The notes under the pieces: generated by a model | Databases searched by the model: none | What the model saw: the letters and a program-made list of their open reading frames with translations, nothing else | What the model was told of the DNA's origin: nothing | From: CAWUIO01 sp963922455 | Lineage (GTDB): Bacteria; Bacteroidota; Bacteroidia; Cytophagales; Microscillaceae | Direction of reading: 5' to 3' | Length of the DNA: 64,000 nt | NCBI GenBank assembly: GCA_963922455.1 | Contig: CAWUIO010000002.1 | Span: 1 to 64,000 of the forward strand | Made by a program: the position numbers and the translations under genes | In this document: positions 7,990 through 15,668 of the stretch, piece after piece | How the letters are laid out: each line of letters begins with the position of its first letter | Numbering within the stretch: the first letter of the stretch is position 1

Positions 7990-10446
7990 ATGATTAAAAC
8001 CTACTTCCTCACGGCCCTCCGAAATATGCTAAGGCAACGTTTTTATGCCTTGCTCAATATCCTAGGCCTCGCTACCGGACTGATGGCCTTTCTCTTATTG
8101 ACTTTTTATATTCAAGATGAGTTGAGCTATGATCATTTTCTGCCCAATTCCTCCCGAATTTACCGAATCACCCAAAGTAATATTTGGGAAGCCGATCAAG
8201 AACGGCTAGATGCCTTGGGACCCGCTGCCGCCCGCGCAATCCAAGAGGCTTTACCGGAGGTAGAAGCGGTTACCCGGGTACATACCAACGGAGACTGGCT
8301 GGTAAGCCACACTACTCCTTCTGGAAAAGTGAGCTATGATGAAAAAAGAATATTTGCTGCCGATTCTAACTTTTTTGAGGTATTGGGTTTTGAGTTATTA
8401 GAAGGTGATCCGAAGACCGTCCTGCAAAAGCCCAATTCTCTCGTGATGACCCAAAGTACAGCCCGTCGTTACTTTGGAGCCGAGCCCCCCCTTGGCAAAA
8501 TGCTCGAGATCGAGAATGAAACCTATACAGAAGTCTTTCAAGTTACTGGCTTGATGCAAGATCTGCCTAATCAATCGCACATGCAGTTTGATATGCTCAG
8601 TTCTATTTATTCCTACCCACAGGTAAAACGCATGGAGTGGAGCTGGATCTGGACGACATTTGTCACCTATGCCCGCGTAAAACCTCAAACCGACTTAGAT
8701 CAATTTGCCCAAAAGTTAGCCATATTGCCCGAAACCTATGCCTCTCCTACCATTGAGCGCATTTTTGGCTATTCCTTTGAAGAATTTGTCAAAGAAAAGC
8801 GGGAGTGGAAGTTGTATCCCCAGGCTTTATCCAAGATTTATTTGCATTCCTCTCAAACCGGAAATCGTCTGGGCAGCTTAAGCGATATACAGTACATTTA
8901 CATATTTGGAGTGATTGCCGGACTCATTCTCTTACTTTCGTGCATCAACTTTATGAATTTGGCTACTGCCCGCTCGGTGTACCGTAGTAAGGAAATCGGC
9001 ATTCGGAAGATACTCGGCTCAAGCCGCAGGCACCTCATCGGGCAGTTCTTGGGAGAATCCCTCCTATATACCTTGATAGCTTTTTTACTTTGTTTGGTGT
9101 TGATGTCCATGCTTGTCCCGTGGTTCAATCAGTGGACATTAAAAAATCTCCATTTAAGCGAGTTTTTAGAGCCGCGGTGGGTTTTACGGATTACGGCCTT
9201 GATTTTATTTACCGCCCTATTGGCAGGCAGCTATCCTGCTTTATTCCTTTCGGCCCAGAGCCCAATCCATGGCCTCAAACGAAAAGCCTTGGAAGGGGCT
9301 GCCGGAGTTCGCCTACGGAATGGCTTAGTGATTTTCCAGTTTACGATCTCCTGCTTGTTGATTATTTGCACCTTGTTGGTAGGCCAGCAGTTGCACTATA
9401 TGCAAACTAAAAAGCTTGGTTTTGCTAAGGAGCAATTACTGGTTATTCCCAAAGTAGAGCGTTTAGGTACCCAAGAAGATGCCTATTTGGATCAAGTAAG
9501 ACAAATCCCCGCGGTTCTTGAGGCTGAGATAAGCGATGCCAATTTTCCCGAGGTATACAATCAAGATTATTTCAAACCAGATGATAAAAATGGGCAAGAA
9601 ATCCCCCTAAATTGTATCAATGGGGGGCCTCAATACCTGGAAACCTTGGGCTTAGAAGTCTTGGCGGGAAGGGATTTTGATAAGAAATATGGTAGCCAAG
9701 ATAATCAGGTAATCTTAAATGAAACGGCCATCAAGCGCTTGGGTTGGACCCAGGAAAATGCCATCGGACGCACCCTTTGGTACCCCGGCAATGAGTTTAA
9801 AGTCATCGGGGTGATGCCTGATTTTCATTTTAGCTCTGCCCGTTTTGAGATTGGCCCCTTGGCCCTTTTTTATCGGGGGGGCGAGTGGTACCATTTCGGT
9901 AATTGGCACCTGATTGTCCGATTGGCTCCCGGAGCTGTCAATAAGACCGCGGCCACGATCCAGGATATGGAATCTACTTGGAAATCTATGTCTCCCAGTA
10001 TTCCCTTCACGTACCAATTTATGGATCAATTGTACCAAGTCTCTTATCAAAGAGAGAAAAGGGCCCGGGTTCTTTTGCAATCCTTCACGCTCATCGCCAT
10101 GCTTATTGCGGGTTTAGGGCTATTGGGTTTAGCTTCTTTTACCGTGGAAAAACGCTCGCGTGAAATAGGGGTACGCCGGGTATTGGGAGCCAATTCTTTT
10201 GAGATCTTTCAATTGATTTCCCAGAAATATGCCTTGATGGTACTTATTTCCCTTGCGATAGCCTCACCCATTGCCTATTGGGGCATTTCGGTCTGGCTCC
10301 GCGATTTTGCCTACCGCATTCCGATAAATGCCCAAAGCTTTATTGTAGGAGGCCTTATTGCGCTGTTTACGGCTTTATTGGCCATTGGCGTCCAATCCTG
10401 GAAAGCCACACGTATTCAGCCCATGGAAGTATTACGAGATGAATAG
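7990..10446 (+). CDS. MacB/FtsX-type ABC transporter permease
   Basis: 818 residues from the ATG at 7990 (MIKTYFLTALRNMLRQ); an upstream in-frame GTG at 7915 would overlap the terminator hairpin and add 25 unlikely residues. Order: one N-terminal membrane helix (about 20-42), a MacB-type periplasmic core domain, a first FtsX domain of three helices (from about residue 305, with the cytoplasmic SKEIGIRKILG coupling segment), a second periplasmic domain, and a C-terminal FtsX domain (from about 698, with the matching SREIGVRRVLGA). This duplicated form is widespread in Bacteroidota and works with a separate MacB-like ATPase, which is not in the window. Substrate unknown; lipoprotein or efflux roles, or mechanotransmission, are all known in the family. 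The gene stands alone between a terminator and an R1 repeat that begins right after its stop codon. Confidence 0.88.
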   Translation: MIKTYFLTALRNMLRQRFYALLNILGLATGLMAFLLLTFYIQDELSYDHFLPNSSRIYRITQSNIWEADQERLDALGPAAARAIQEALPEVEAVTRVHTNGDWLVSHTTPSGKVSYDEKRIFAADSNFFEVLGFELLEGDPKTVLQKPNSLVMTQSTARRYFGAEPPLGKMLEIENETYTEVFQVTGLMQDLPNQSHMQFDMLSSIYSYPQVKRMEWSWIWTTFVTYARVKPQTDLDQFAQKLAILPETYASPTIERIFGYSFEEFVKEKREWKLYPQALSKIYLHSSQTGNRLGSLSDIQYIYIFGVIAGLILLLSCINFMNLATARSVYRSKEIGIRKILGSSRRHLIGQFLGESLLYTLIAFLLCLVLMSMLVPWFNQWTLKNLHLSEFLEPRWVLRITALILFTALLAGSYPALFLSAQSPIHGLKRKALEGAAGVRLRNGLVIFQFTISCLLIICTLLVGQQLHYMQTKKLGFAKEQLLVIPKVERLGTQEDAYLDQVRQIPAVLEAEISDANFPEVYNQDYFKPDDKNGQEIPLNCINGGPQYLETLGLEVLAGRDFDKKYGSQDNQVILNETAIKRLGWTQENAIGRTLWYPGNEFKVIGVMPDFHFSSARFEIGPLALFYRGGEWYHFGNWHLIVRLAPGAVNKTAATIQDMESTWKSMSPSIPFTYQFMDQLYQVSYQREKRARVLLQSFTLIAMLIAGLGLLGLASFTVEKRSREIGVRRVLGANSFEIFQLISQKYALMVLISLAIASPIAYWGISVWLRDFAYRIPINAQSFIVGGLIALFTALLAIGVQSWKATRIQPMEVLRDE

Positions 10447-10575
10447 GGGCTGCCCCCGGCCTTGCCTTAGGCTAGCCAAATGCGCATGAGTGCCGCCGGG
10501 GTCGGGCTTTCGCTACTCGCTGCCTTTCCCCACAGCCCAACACGAGCTCAAACAGGCCGCTCTATCCCTCAGCCA
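10447..10575 (+). repeat. R1 repeat, copy C
   Basis: Head GGGGCT begins immediately after, and partly shares a G with, the TAG stop of the permease. Arms CCCCGGC (10454-10460) and GCCGGGG (10495-10501), core CGGGCTTTCGCTACTCGC, tail CAGGCCGCTCTATCCCT. Same sense as the upstream gene. Confidence 0.88.
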
Positions 10576-10864
10576 TGGAGAAGAGAGAAGAGAGAGGAGA
10601 GAAGCGAGAGGAGAGAAGAAAAAGGACTACGATTTGGTTTCTTTTTCCTACTCTCTATTTTCACAACCCTGTTCTGTCTCCCGACAGACCACTTAGCGTT
10701 ATTTCGGCCTGTCAGGGGACAGGCCGAGAGTTAGGGAGCAAGAATTTTATATAATTTACTAATTGGCTCGGGAGCCATTATATCGTGTTTTTAGCTTAGG
10801 GGGCATTACAAATCCCCAAATATGCAAGACGTATACGATCATACCAGCCAAGATGACTTAATCA
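10576..10864. other. Intergenic region with purine tract and strong hairpin
   Basis: 10577-10624 is an almost pure G/A run built of GAGAGA/GAAGA units. Further on, CGGCCTGTC (10705-10713) and GACAGGCCG (10718-10726) make a perfect 9-bp stem with an AGGG loop, preceded by a smaller CTGTC/GACAG hairpin (about 10674-10687). There is no T-run on either strand, so I do not call these terminators. No gene is seen. Confidence 0.6.
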
Positions 10865-11287
10865 TTAGCTTATCCCTAAGTAGGGGAGATGTTTTACCTG
10901 ATGATATTCTAATGCCGCTTGGATACATTTTTTTAACTCCTGTTCGGGTAACACTTCCTTGATGGGCAGAAGTATGGCTCTTTTTCCTTCAAAAGCAAAC
11001 ACATCTGGATATAGAACTCGGAAGGTAGGCACTAGACGGCTGGAACAAGTAAAATACAAGGCATAATATTCTGGGTTTTTCGGCTTCCAATCCAAGCGAA
11101 GGGTACTCCCTTTTTTGCTTATATAGCTAGGCTCCCCCCACTTGAGAGTTTCTTCTAAGCTTTGGATATTTTGCATTTCCTCGGCGGTTTGCAAAATGAG
11201 GGATCGGAGCCGGAGAAGTTTTTCCCGGACCCCGTCAGGATACTTTTGAAATACGGCTTCTACCTCGTGATCTGTAGTCAATTGCAT
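10865..11287 (-). CDS. DUF1801 domain protein
   Basis: 140 residues, a complete single-domain DUF1801 protein (YdhG-like fold): N-terminal helix with VFQKYP, then SLEETLKWGEPSY (43-55) and a central strand-rich part (LRLDWKPKNPEYYALYF). The family is small, soluble and without an established biochemical activity; the fold is frataxin-like. ATG at 11287 with no signal peptide. It is monocistronic: repeat copy D lies upstream and the permease region downstream on the opposite strand. No further function can be read from context. Confidence 0.75.
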   Translation of the reverse strand: MQLTTDHEVEAVFQKYPDGVREKLLRLRSLILQTAEEMQNIQSLEETLKWGEPSYISKKGSTLRLDWKPKNPEYYALYFTCSSRLVPTFRVLYPDVFAFEGKRAILLPIKEVLPEQELKKCIQAALEYHQVKHLPYLGIS

Positions 11288-11383
11288 TATTTAAGGCTCG
11301 TATGGAAGGATAAAGATAGATTTATACAAGACTTTCTATCCAATAGGCAAAAATAAATATAATTAAGCTAGCAGCTAAGTATT

Positions 11384-11519
11384 TGGCTTAGGGATAGGCG
11401 CCCGTACGGGCCGAGACCGCCGCTGGTATGCGGGTAAGCCGGCTCGGCAGCCTAGCCCGACCCGCGCCTGGTACACATAGACTCCGGGGTAGTCAGGCCA
11501 AAAGCGCGGGTAAGCCCCA
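11384..11519 (-). repeat. R1 repeat, copy D (variant subfamily)
   Basis: On the plus strand the outer arms are ACCCGCGC (11460-11467) and GCGCGGGT (11504-11511). Unlike most copies it has a longer second stem, GCCGAG (11410-11415) with CTCGGC (11443-11448), and a terminal palindrome CCCGTACGGG (11401-11410) in place of the usual CAAACAGGCCG segment. Only copy H shares this layout. It lies between two divergent 5' ends. Confidence 0.85.
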
Positions 11520-11711
11520 ATAGATCAGCAAAAATGTAAGAAACCTTGCCGGGCTAAAGCGTGATAATTGAGTAGTTTTAGAACTATATTTAGCGAAAAC
11601 TTGATATTTACTTGTTTTTTGGCTAAATAGAATTTGCTAAGGGGCATTAAGCAAGTGCCCTACTTTTTAGCCAATAGTACCCCAGCTAGTTTGAATCAAC
11701 ATTATAAACGC

Positions 11712-13859
11712 ATGCATACCCTGATCAAGGTTATCTTCGGTTTATCCTTGGTATTTATTTTTCCCATTTCCTATACAAAGGCGCAAACAAAGGCCCTGGA
11801 TAGTTTGCTGAATGAAATCCAAAACATTCCTAATCAAAATACCAACCTGATCCATCTTTACGTAAAGATTGCCGAAACTTCCCACACGAATAAGCAAGAT
11901 ACTTGTATCAAATATGCCCAAAAAGCCATTGACCTAAGCACAGACCTAAACTATTTTCCGGGACTTGTTAAAGCCAATCGGTATCTCGCCTATGCTTTTT
12001 TTTACCAAGGGGACTATAGGCGCAGTTTGGAGATCGCAGAAGAAGCCCTTTCGTATAGTAAAAGGATTAATGATACCTTGAATGCCGCGGCACTGTACAA
12101 TCTATCAGGAACTCTTTTTGATGTGATGAATATGTACGATCGGGCACTAGAAAATTACACCCAAAGCTTGGACTTATACCAAAGACTGGATGATCAAAAA
12201 TATATCTCCGCTTTGCACAATAATATGGCCAACTGTTATAAGCATTTAGGAGACACGTTAAGGGCCCAAAAGGAATATCAAAAAGTACTACATATTTTAA
12301 AAGATGATGATTTACCAGCGATGCAAGGCCGGGTTTATTTAAATATTGGCCTGTTAAAAAAAGACCTTTTTGAATATACCCCTACCCAACTTGCCCAAGA
12401 TTCGGCCCTATACTACTTAGAAGAAGCCATACACATTTTTTTGAAAATTGACTACCCCAATGGAGTAGCCAAAGCATTGAAAGCTAAGGGATTGCTAGCT
12501 ATGCTTGATCAAGATTTTGCCCTTTCGGAAACCTTACTAGACTCGGCCCTGAACGTAGCCAAAAATAACTCTTTAAGTAAGTTAGAAGTTATTATTTTGG
12601 CAGATTTGGGGGCGCTTTACACCCAGACCCAAGCATATGCCAAGGCAGAAAAAACATTAAACCGAGCCTTGGGTTTAGCAGAAGAGGGCGGTTATCTAAA
12701 TGATTTAAGGGATATTTATGAAAAGAAATCCAATTTGGCAATTAGGCAAAACGATTTTCGAGGAGCATACACGTATACCCGGATGCGTTTACAGTTTAAC
12801 GATAGTGTCTATCAACAAAACCGGGAACGGAACCTCGCGGAAATAAGAGCACTCTATGAAAATAAAGAGCAAGCTCGGGAAAATAGCCTCCTGCAAGAAA
12901 ATAAGAGCAAACAAGAGCTCATCATCCGGCGTCAGTATTTTAACCAAATCATCATCTCGATTGGCCTCCTCTTTTTGGCAATAATTGCCACTTTACTTTT
13001 TATAACCAACCGTAAAACACAAAAGCTCAACCACCGATTGGCGCAACAAAAACACGAGATTGAAGAAAAAAGAAATATCCTGTCCAAGTTAAATTCGGAG
13101 ATCCTCCATAAAAACCAAGAACTGGAAGAAAGCAATCAGGTAAAAAACAAACTCTTCTCCATCATTTCCCACGATCTGAGAAGCCCTCTCAGTGACTTAA
13201 AAAATATTCTGGATTTGTTAAAAGACAACCTATTGAATCCAGAAGATCTACAGCGCTTTACATTACAACTTACCCAAAAGCTGGAGAGCAGTTCTTCCTT
13301 ACTCGATAATTTATTGCATTGGACACGCCAACAAATGCAAGGCCTGACCGCCAAAGCAGAAACGGTCAATCTTCACGATTTGGGACTTGAAGCCCTAGAA
13401 TTAGTAAAAGGAAAAGCAGAAAGAAAAAACATTGAACTCCGAAATGAATTACCTGTCCAACATAGCGCTTGGGTAGATGCCAACATGTTTAGGATAGTGC
13501 TTCGTAACCTGGTACAAAATGCGGTAAAGTATACCTCTTCGGGCGGCTTTGTTCGCTTGCATTCGTTTGTGGAAGATGATTTTATACACGTGTTTGTGGA
13601 AGATTCGGGCATCGGGATGTCTACTGACATGCTAAGTAAACTATTTACCCTCACTGGGGAATCCCGGCTTGGCACGCAAAATGAAAAAGGGACGGGTTTG
13701 GGGCTTATTTTGAGCCACGATTTAATCAAGCTAAATAAGGGCCAAATATGGGTGGAAAGTACCCCGGAAAAAGGAAGCCGTTTCTACCTCCGTCTTCCTC
13801 AGCCGCAAAATGCCTGGACTCATCAATCCAAAGCATCTTCTTCCTCTACCGAATCTTGA
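11712..13859 (+). CDS. TPR-containing sensor histidine kinase
   Basis: 715 residues from the ATG at 11712, which gives a clean signal peptide (MHTLIKVIFGLSL... ending in KAQ); an upstream TTG is possible but would bury it. A periplasmic region of about seven TPR-like repeats (35-390), one membrane helix near 412-432 (IIISIGLLFLAIIATLL), a coiled coil, then HisKA with phospho-acceptor His487 in SHDLRSPLSDL and a HATPase_c domain (N box NLVQNAVKY, G boxes DSGIGM and GTGLGL). This build is typical of Bacteroidota kinases that pair with a LuxR-type regulator; no partner is adjacent, so it is an orphan. The 3' end overlaps the convergent nuclease gene by 37 bp. The signal is unknown. Confidence 0.88.
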   Translation: MHTLIKVIFGLSLVFIFPISYTKAQTKALDSLLNEIQNIPNQNTNLIHLYVKIAETSHTNKQDTCIKYAQKAIDLSTDLNYFPGLVKANRYLAYAFFYQGDYRRSLEIAEEALSYSKRINDTLNAAALYNLSGTLFDVMNMYDRALENYTQSLDLYQRLDDQKYISALHNNMANCYKHLGDTLRAQKEYQKVLHILKDDDLPAMQGRVYLNIGLLKKDLFEYTPTQLAQDSALYYLEEAIHIFLKIDYPNGVAKALKAKGLLAMLDQDFALSETLLDSALNVAKNNSLSKLEVIILADLGALYTQTQAYAKAEKTLNRALGLAEEGGYLNDLRDIYEKKSNLAIRQNDFRGAYTYTRMRLQFNDSVYQQNRERNLAEIRALYENKEQARENSLLQENKSKQELIIRRQYFNQIIISIGLLFLAIIATLLFITNRKTQKLNHRLAQQKHEIEEKRNILSKLNSEILHKNQELEESNQVKNKLFSIISHDLRSPLSDLKNILDLLKDNLLNPEDLQRFTLQLTQKLESSSSLLDNLLHWTRQQMQGLTAKAETVNLHDLGLEALELVKGKAERKNIELRNELPVQHSAWVDANMFRIVLRNLVQNAVKYTSSGGFVRLHSFVEDDFIHVFVEDSGIGMSTDMLSKLFTLTGESRLGTQNEKGTGLGLILSHDLIKLNKGQIWVESTPEKGSRFYLRLPQPQNAWTHQSKASSSSTES

Positions 13860-15250
13860 TTAAAATAGAACACGTGTTTCGGGTGTTTTTTTATCCAACT
13901 TCGTATGATTTTCTGAACATCTCGGTTGTCGCGGTACCGGGTGATGTAGGATTTGGCATCCTCTAAGGTCTGTATTGCCTGGTCTTCTTGCAGATAAGCA
14001 AAACCAAGGTAACGGCCGCGCTCGATACATACCATCGCTTTTTCACCGCGTTCCCTCCCCGGCGTAAGCACAAAAAAGCTTTTCCGGGCCAGCTGGCCAA
14101 AACTATCGATGGCTTGCTCTACGCGGGCATTGTACAGGGCCGGCTCTTCCTCTCCAATACAAGCCCCTTGACATTGCTTTACTTGATAGGCAAAACAGGC
14201 CCCATCGCTGCTGTAGAGGTCACAAAGCTTCATGCAAAGGCCAAATTGCTCAATTTTGGCATACAAAGCCCGGCGGGCCCCATCGGCCCTTTGGGCCAAG
14301 TAGTGAGCGGTCTTGGTTTGGGTCTTGGTACGGTCTACATACAGACGCAGGTAGCCATCTCTTCCTTTCCGGCTAAACACCCCGTAATTGTGGCGGCTAT
14401 TCCGCTGGGCCCGGTTAAAAAGGGGCTTATGTTGCTTAATTTCATCCGACTCGAGTAACTCAGCAATCAACTCACTCCCCGTTAACACATAGTCAATACT
14501 CGCTACGCGGTTTTTAAACTCAATGCTCTTTTTACTGTCCAGATTGGTACTAAAGTGGCTTGCAATCCGCTTTTTGATGTTGATACTTTTGCCAATATAA
14601 ATAATGGAGCCTGCTTCATCCAAAAAATAATAGACCCCCGTCTCTTCAGGGAGGGCTTCAAAATCCTCGATTTTTACTTTGGGCGGGAGGTTGCGCACTT
14701 TAATTTCCCGATCGATGATATTACGTTCCAGTTTTTTTTCACTCCGCGTTTTGAGGATTCCTAAGAGCTCACAGGTAGCTTCGGCATCTCCCATGGCCCG
14801 GTGTCGGTCTTTGATGCTAATATTTAAATGGCGGCATATTTTATCGAGGGCATATGAAGGTAATCCGGGCAGTATTTTCCGGGACAAACGAGCGGTACAA
14901 AGGGTCTTTCTTTGAAAATTAAACCCCAGGCTTTTGAACTCATTCTTCAAAAAAGTAAAGTCAAAATGGGCATTGTGGGCTACAAACACTTTCCCTTCCG
15001 TGATCTCCACAATGGCCTTGGCTACTTCAAAAAACCGGGGGGCCGTCTCGAGCATTTCATTATTGATACCCGTTAATTGGGTGATAAACTCCGGCACATA
15101 GCGCTCCGGATTGATGAGCGAGTGAAAACTTTCTACAATCTCAGAGCCATTATACACCAACACCGCCACCTCCGTAATGCGGTCGTCTTTTACGCGTAGT
15201 CCGGTAGTCTCAATATCTACCACGGCAAACAAATCTTTATTTACAGCCAT
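13823..15250 (-). CDS. DnaQ-like 3'-5' exonuclease fused to GIY-YIG endonuclease
   Basis: 475 residues. Residues 1-165 are a DEDDh exonuclease domain like the epsilon subunit of DNA polymerase III: D12 and E14 in VVDIETTG, HNAHFD (92-97), and H150...D155 in the final motif. Residues 204-290 are a UvrC/Cho-type GIY-YIG domain (GVYYF ... IIYIGKS, then an arginine in IKKRI), followed by a cysteine-containing region (CMKLCDLYSS...C...CQGACIGEE) that resembles the segment after the nuclease in UvrC. The fusion is known in Bacteroidota and in actinobacterial DnaQ-UvrC proteins; a role in excision repair is inferred. The gene runs toward the TPR kinase and overlaps its end by 37 bp. Repeat copy E lies upstream. 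Confidence 0.88.
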   Translation of the reverse strand: MAVNKDLFAVVDIETTGLRVKDDRITEVAVLVYNGSEIVESFHSLINPERYVPEFITQLTGINNEMLETAPRFFEVAKAIVEITEGKVFVAHNAHFDFTFLKNEFKSLGFNFQRKTLCTARLSRKILPGLPSYALDKICRHLNISIKDRHRAMGDAEATCELLGILKTRSEKKLERNIIDREIKVRNLPPKVKIEDFEALPEETGVYYFLDEAGSIIYIGKSINIKKRIASHFSTNLDSKKSIEFKNRVASIDYVLTGSELIAELLESDEIKQHKPLFNRAQRNSRHNYGVFSRKGRDGYLRLYVDRTKTQTKTAHYLAQRADGARRALYAKIEQFGLCMKLCDLYSSDGACFAYQVKQCQGACIGEEEPALYNARVEQAIDSFGQLARKSFFVLTPGRERGEKAMVCIERGRYLGFAYLQEDQAIQTLEDAKSYITRYRDNRDVQKIIRSWIKKHPKHVFYFNQDSVEEEDALD

Positions 15251-15465
15251 AAAGAAAATCCCGATTGAAATTCTTAATTGTATGTTTTGGTAAATTTATA
15301 AAAACATTTCACATTTTTGAGCATTTTTTATAAATTTGTAGGCACTTTGGCCCTATTTTCGGTTAAAATGTTAGTTGGAAAGGCGTTCCTATCTTCTACG
15401 ATTTGGCATTTTTCCAAATAATAGTTTAGTTTTAAACTTTTGTTTTCTTAAAAAGATTAAGATTA

Positions 15466-15629
15466 GGGGCTTGCTCGCTTCTTTTTTCATACGTTTTTTG
15501 AGTGGGTTTGTAAATTTCCTAGGTCTCTACCCGTAGATACATTTAAAAAAGAAGCGAGCCGGGCTGTCACTACTCGCCTGCCCCCCACAAGCGGCGGCGG
15601 GCTCAGACAGGCCGTTCCATCCCTAAGCC
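15466..15629 (+). repeat. R1 repeat, copy E (long AT-rich stem)
   Basis: Head GGGGCTT (15466-15472) and the usual core and tail, but the arms are GCTCGCTTCTTTTTT (15473-15487) and AAAAAAGAAGCGAGC (15545-15559): a perfect 15-bp stem that shares almost no sequence with the GC-rich arms of other copies yet is fully self-complementary. It lies between two divergent genes and ends 39 nt before parE. Confidence 0.9.
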
Positions 15630-15668
15630 AATATTGAACCCAAAGCCCATTTATAAGATACAAGATCC

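Noticed and set aside
10480..10734. Open frames within R1 copy C and the purine tract, such as one reading ...GLSLLAAFPHSPTRAQTGRSIPQP...
   Set aside because: The same peptide-like text recurs in other R1 copies in several frames and both orientations because the DNA is repeated. Arms and loops vary without regard to codons, so these are not genes.
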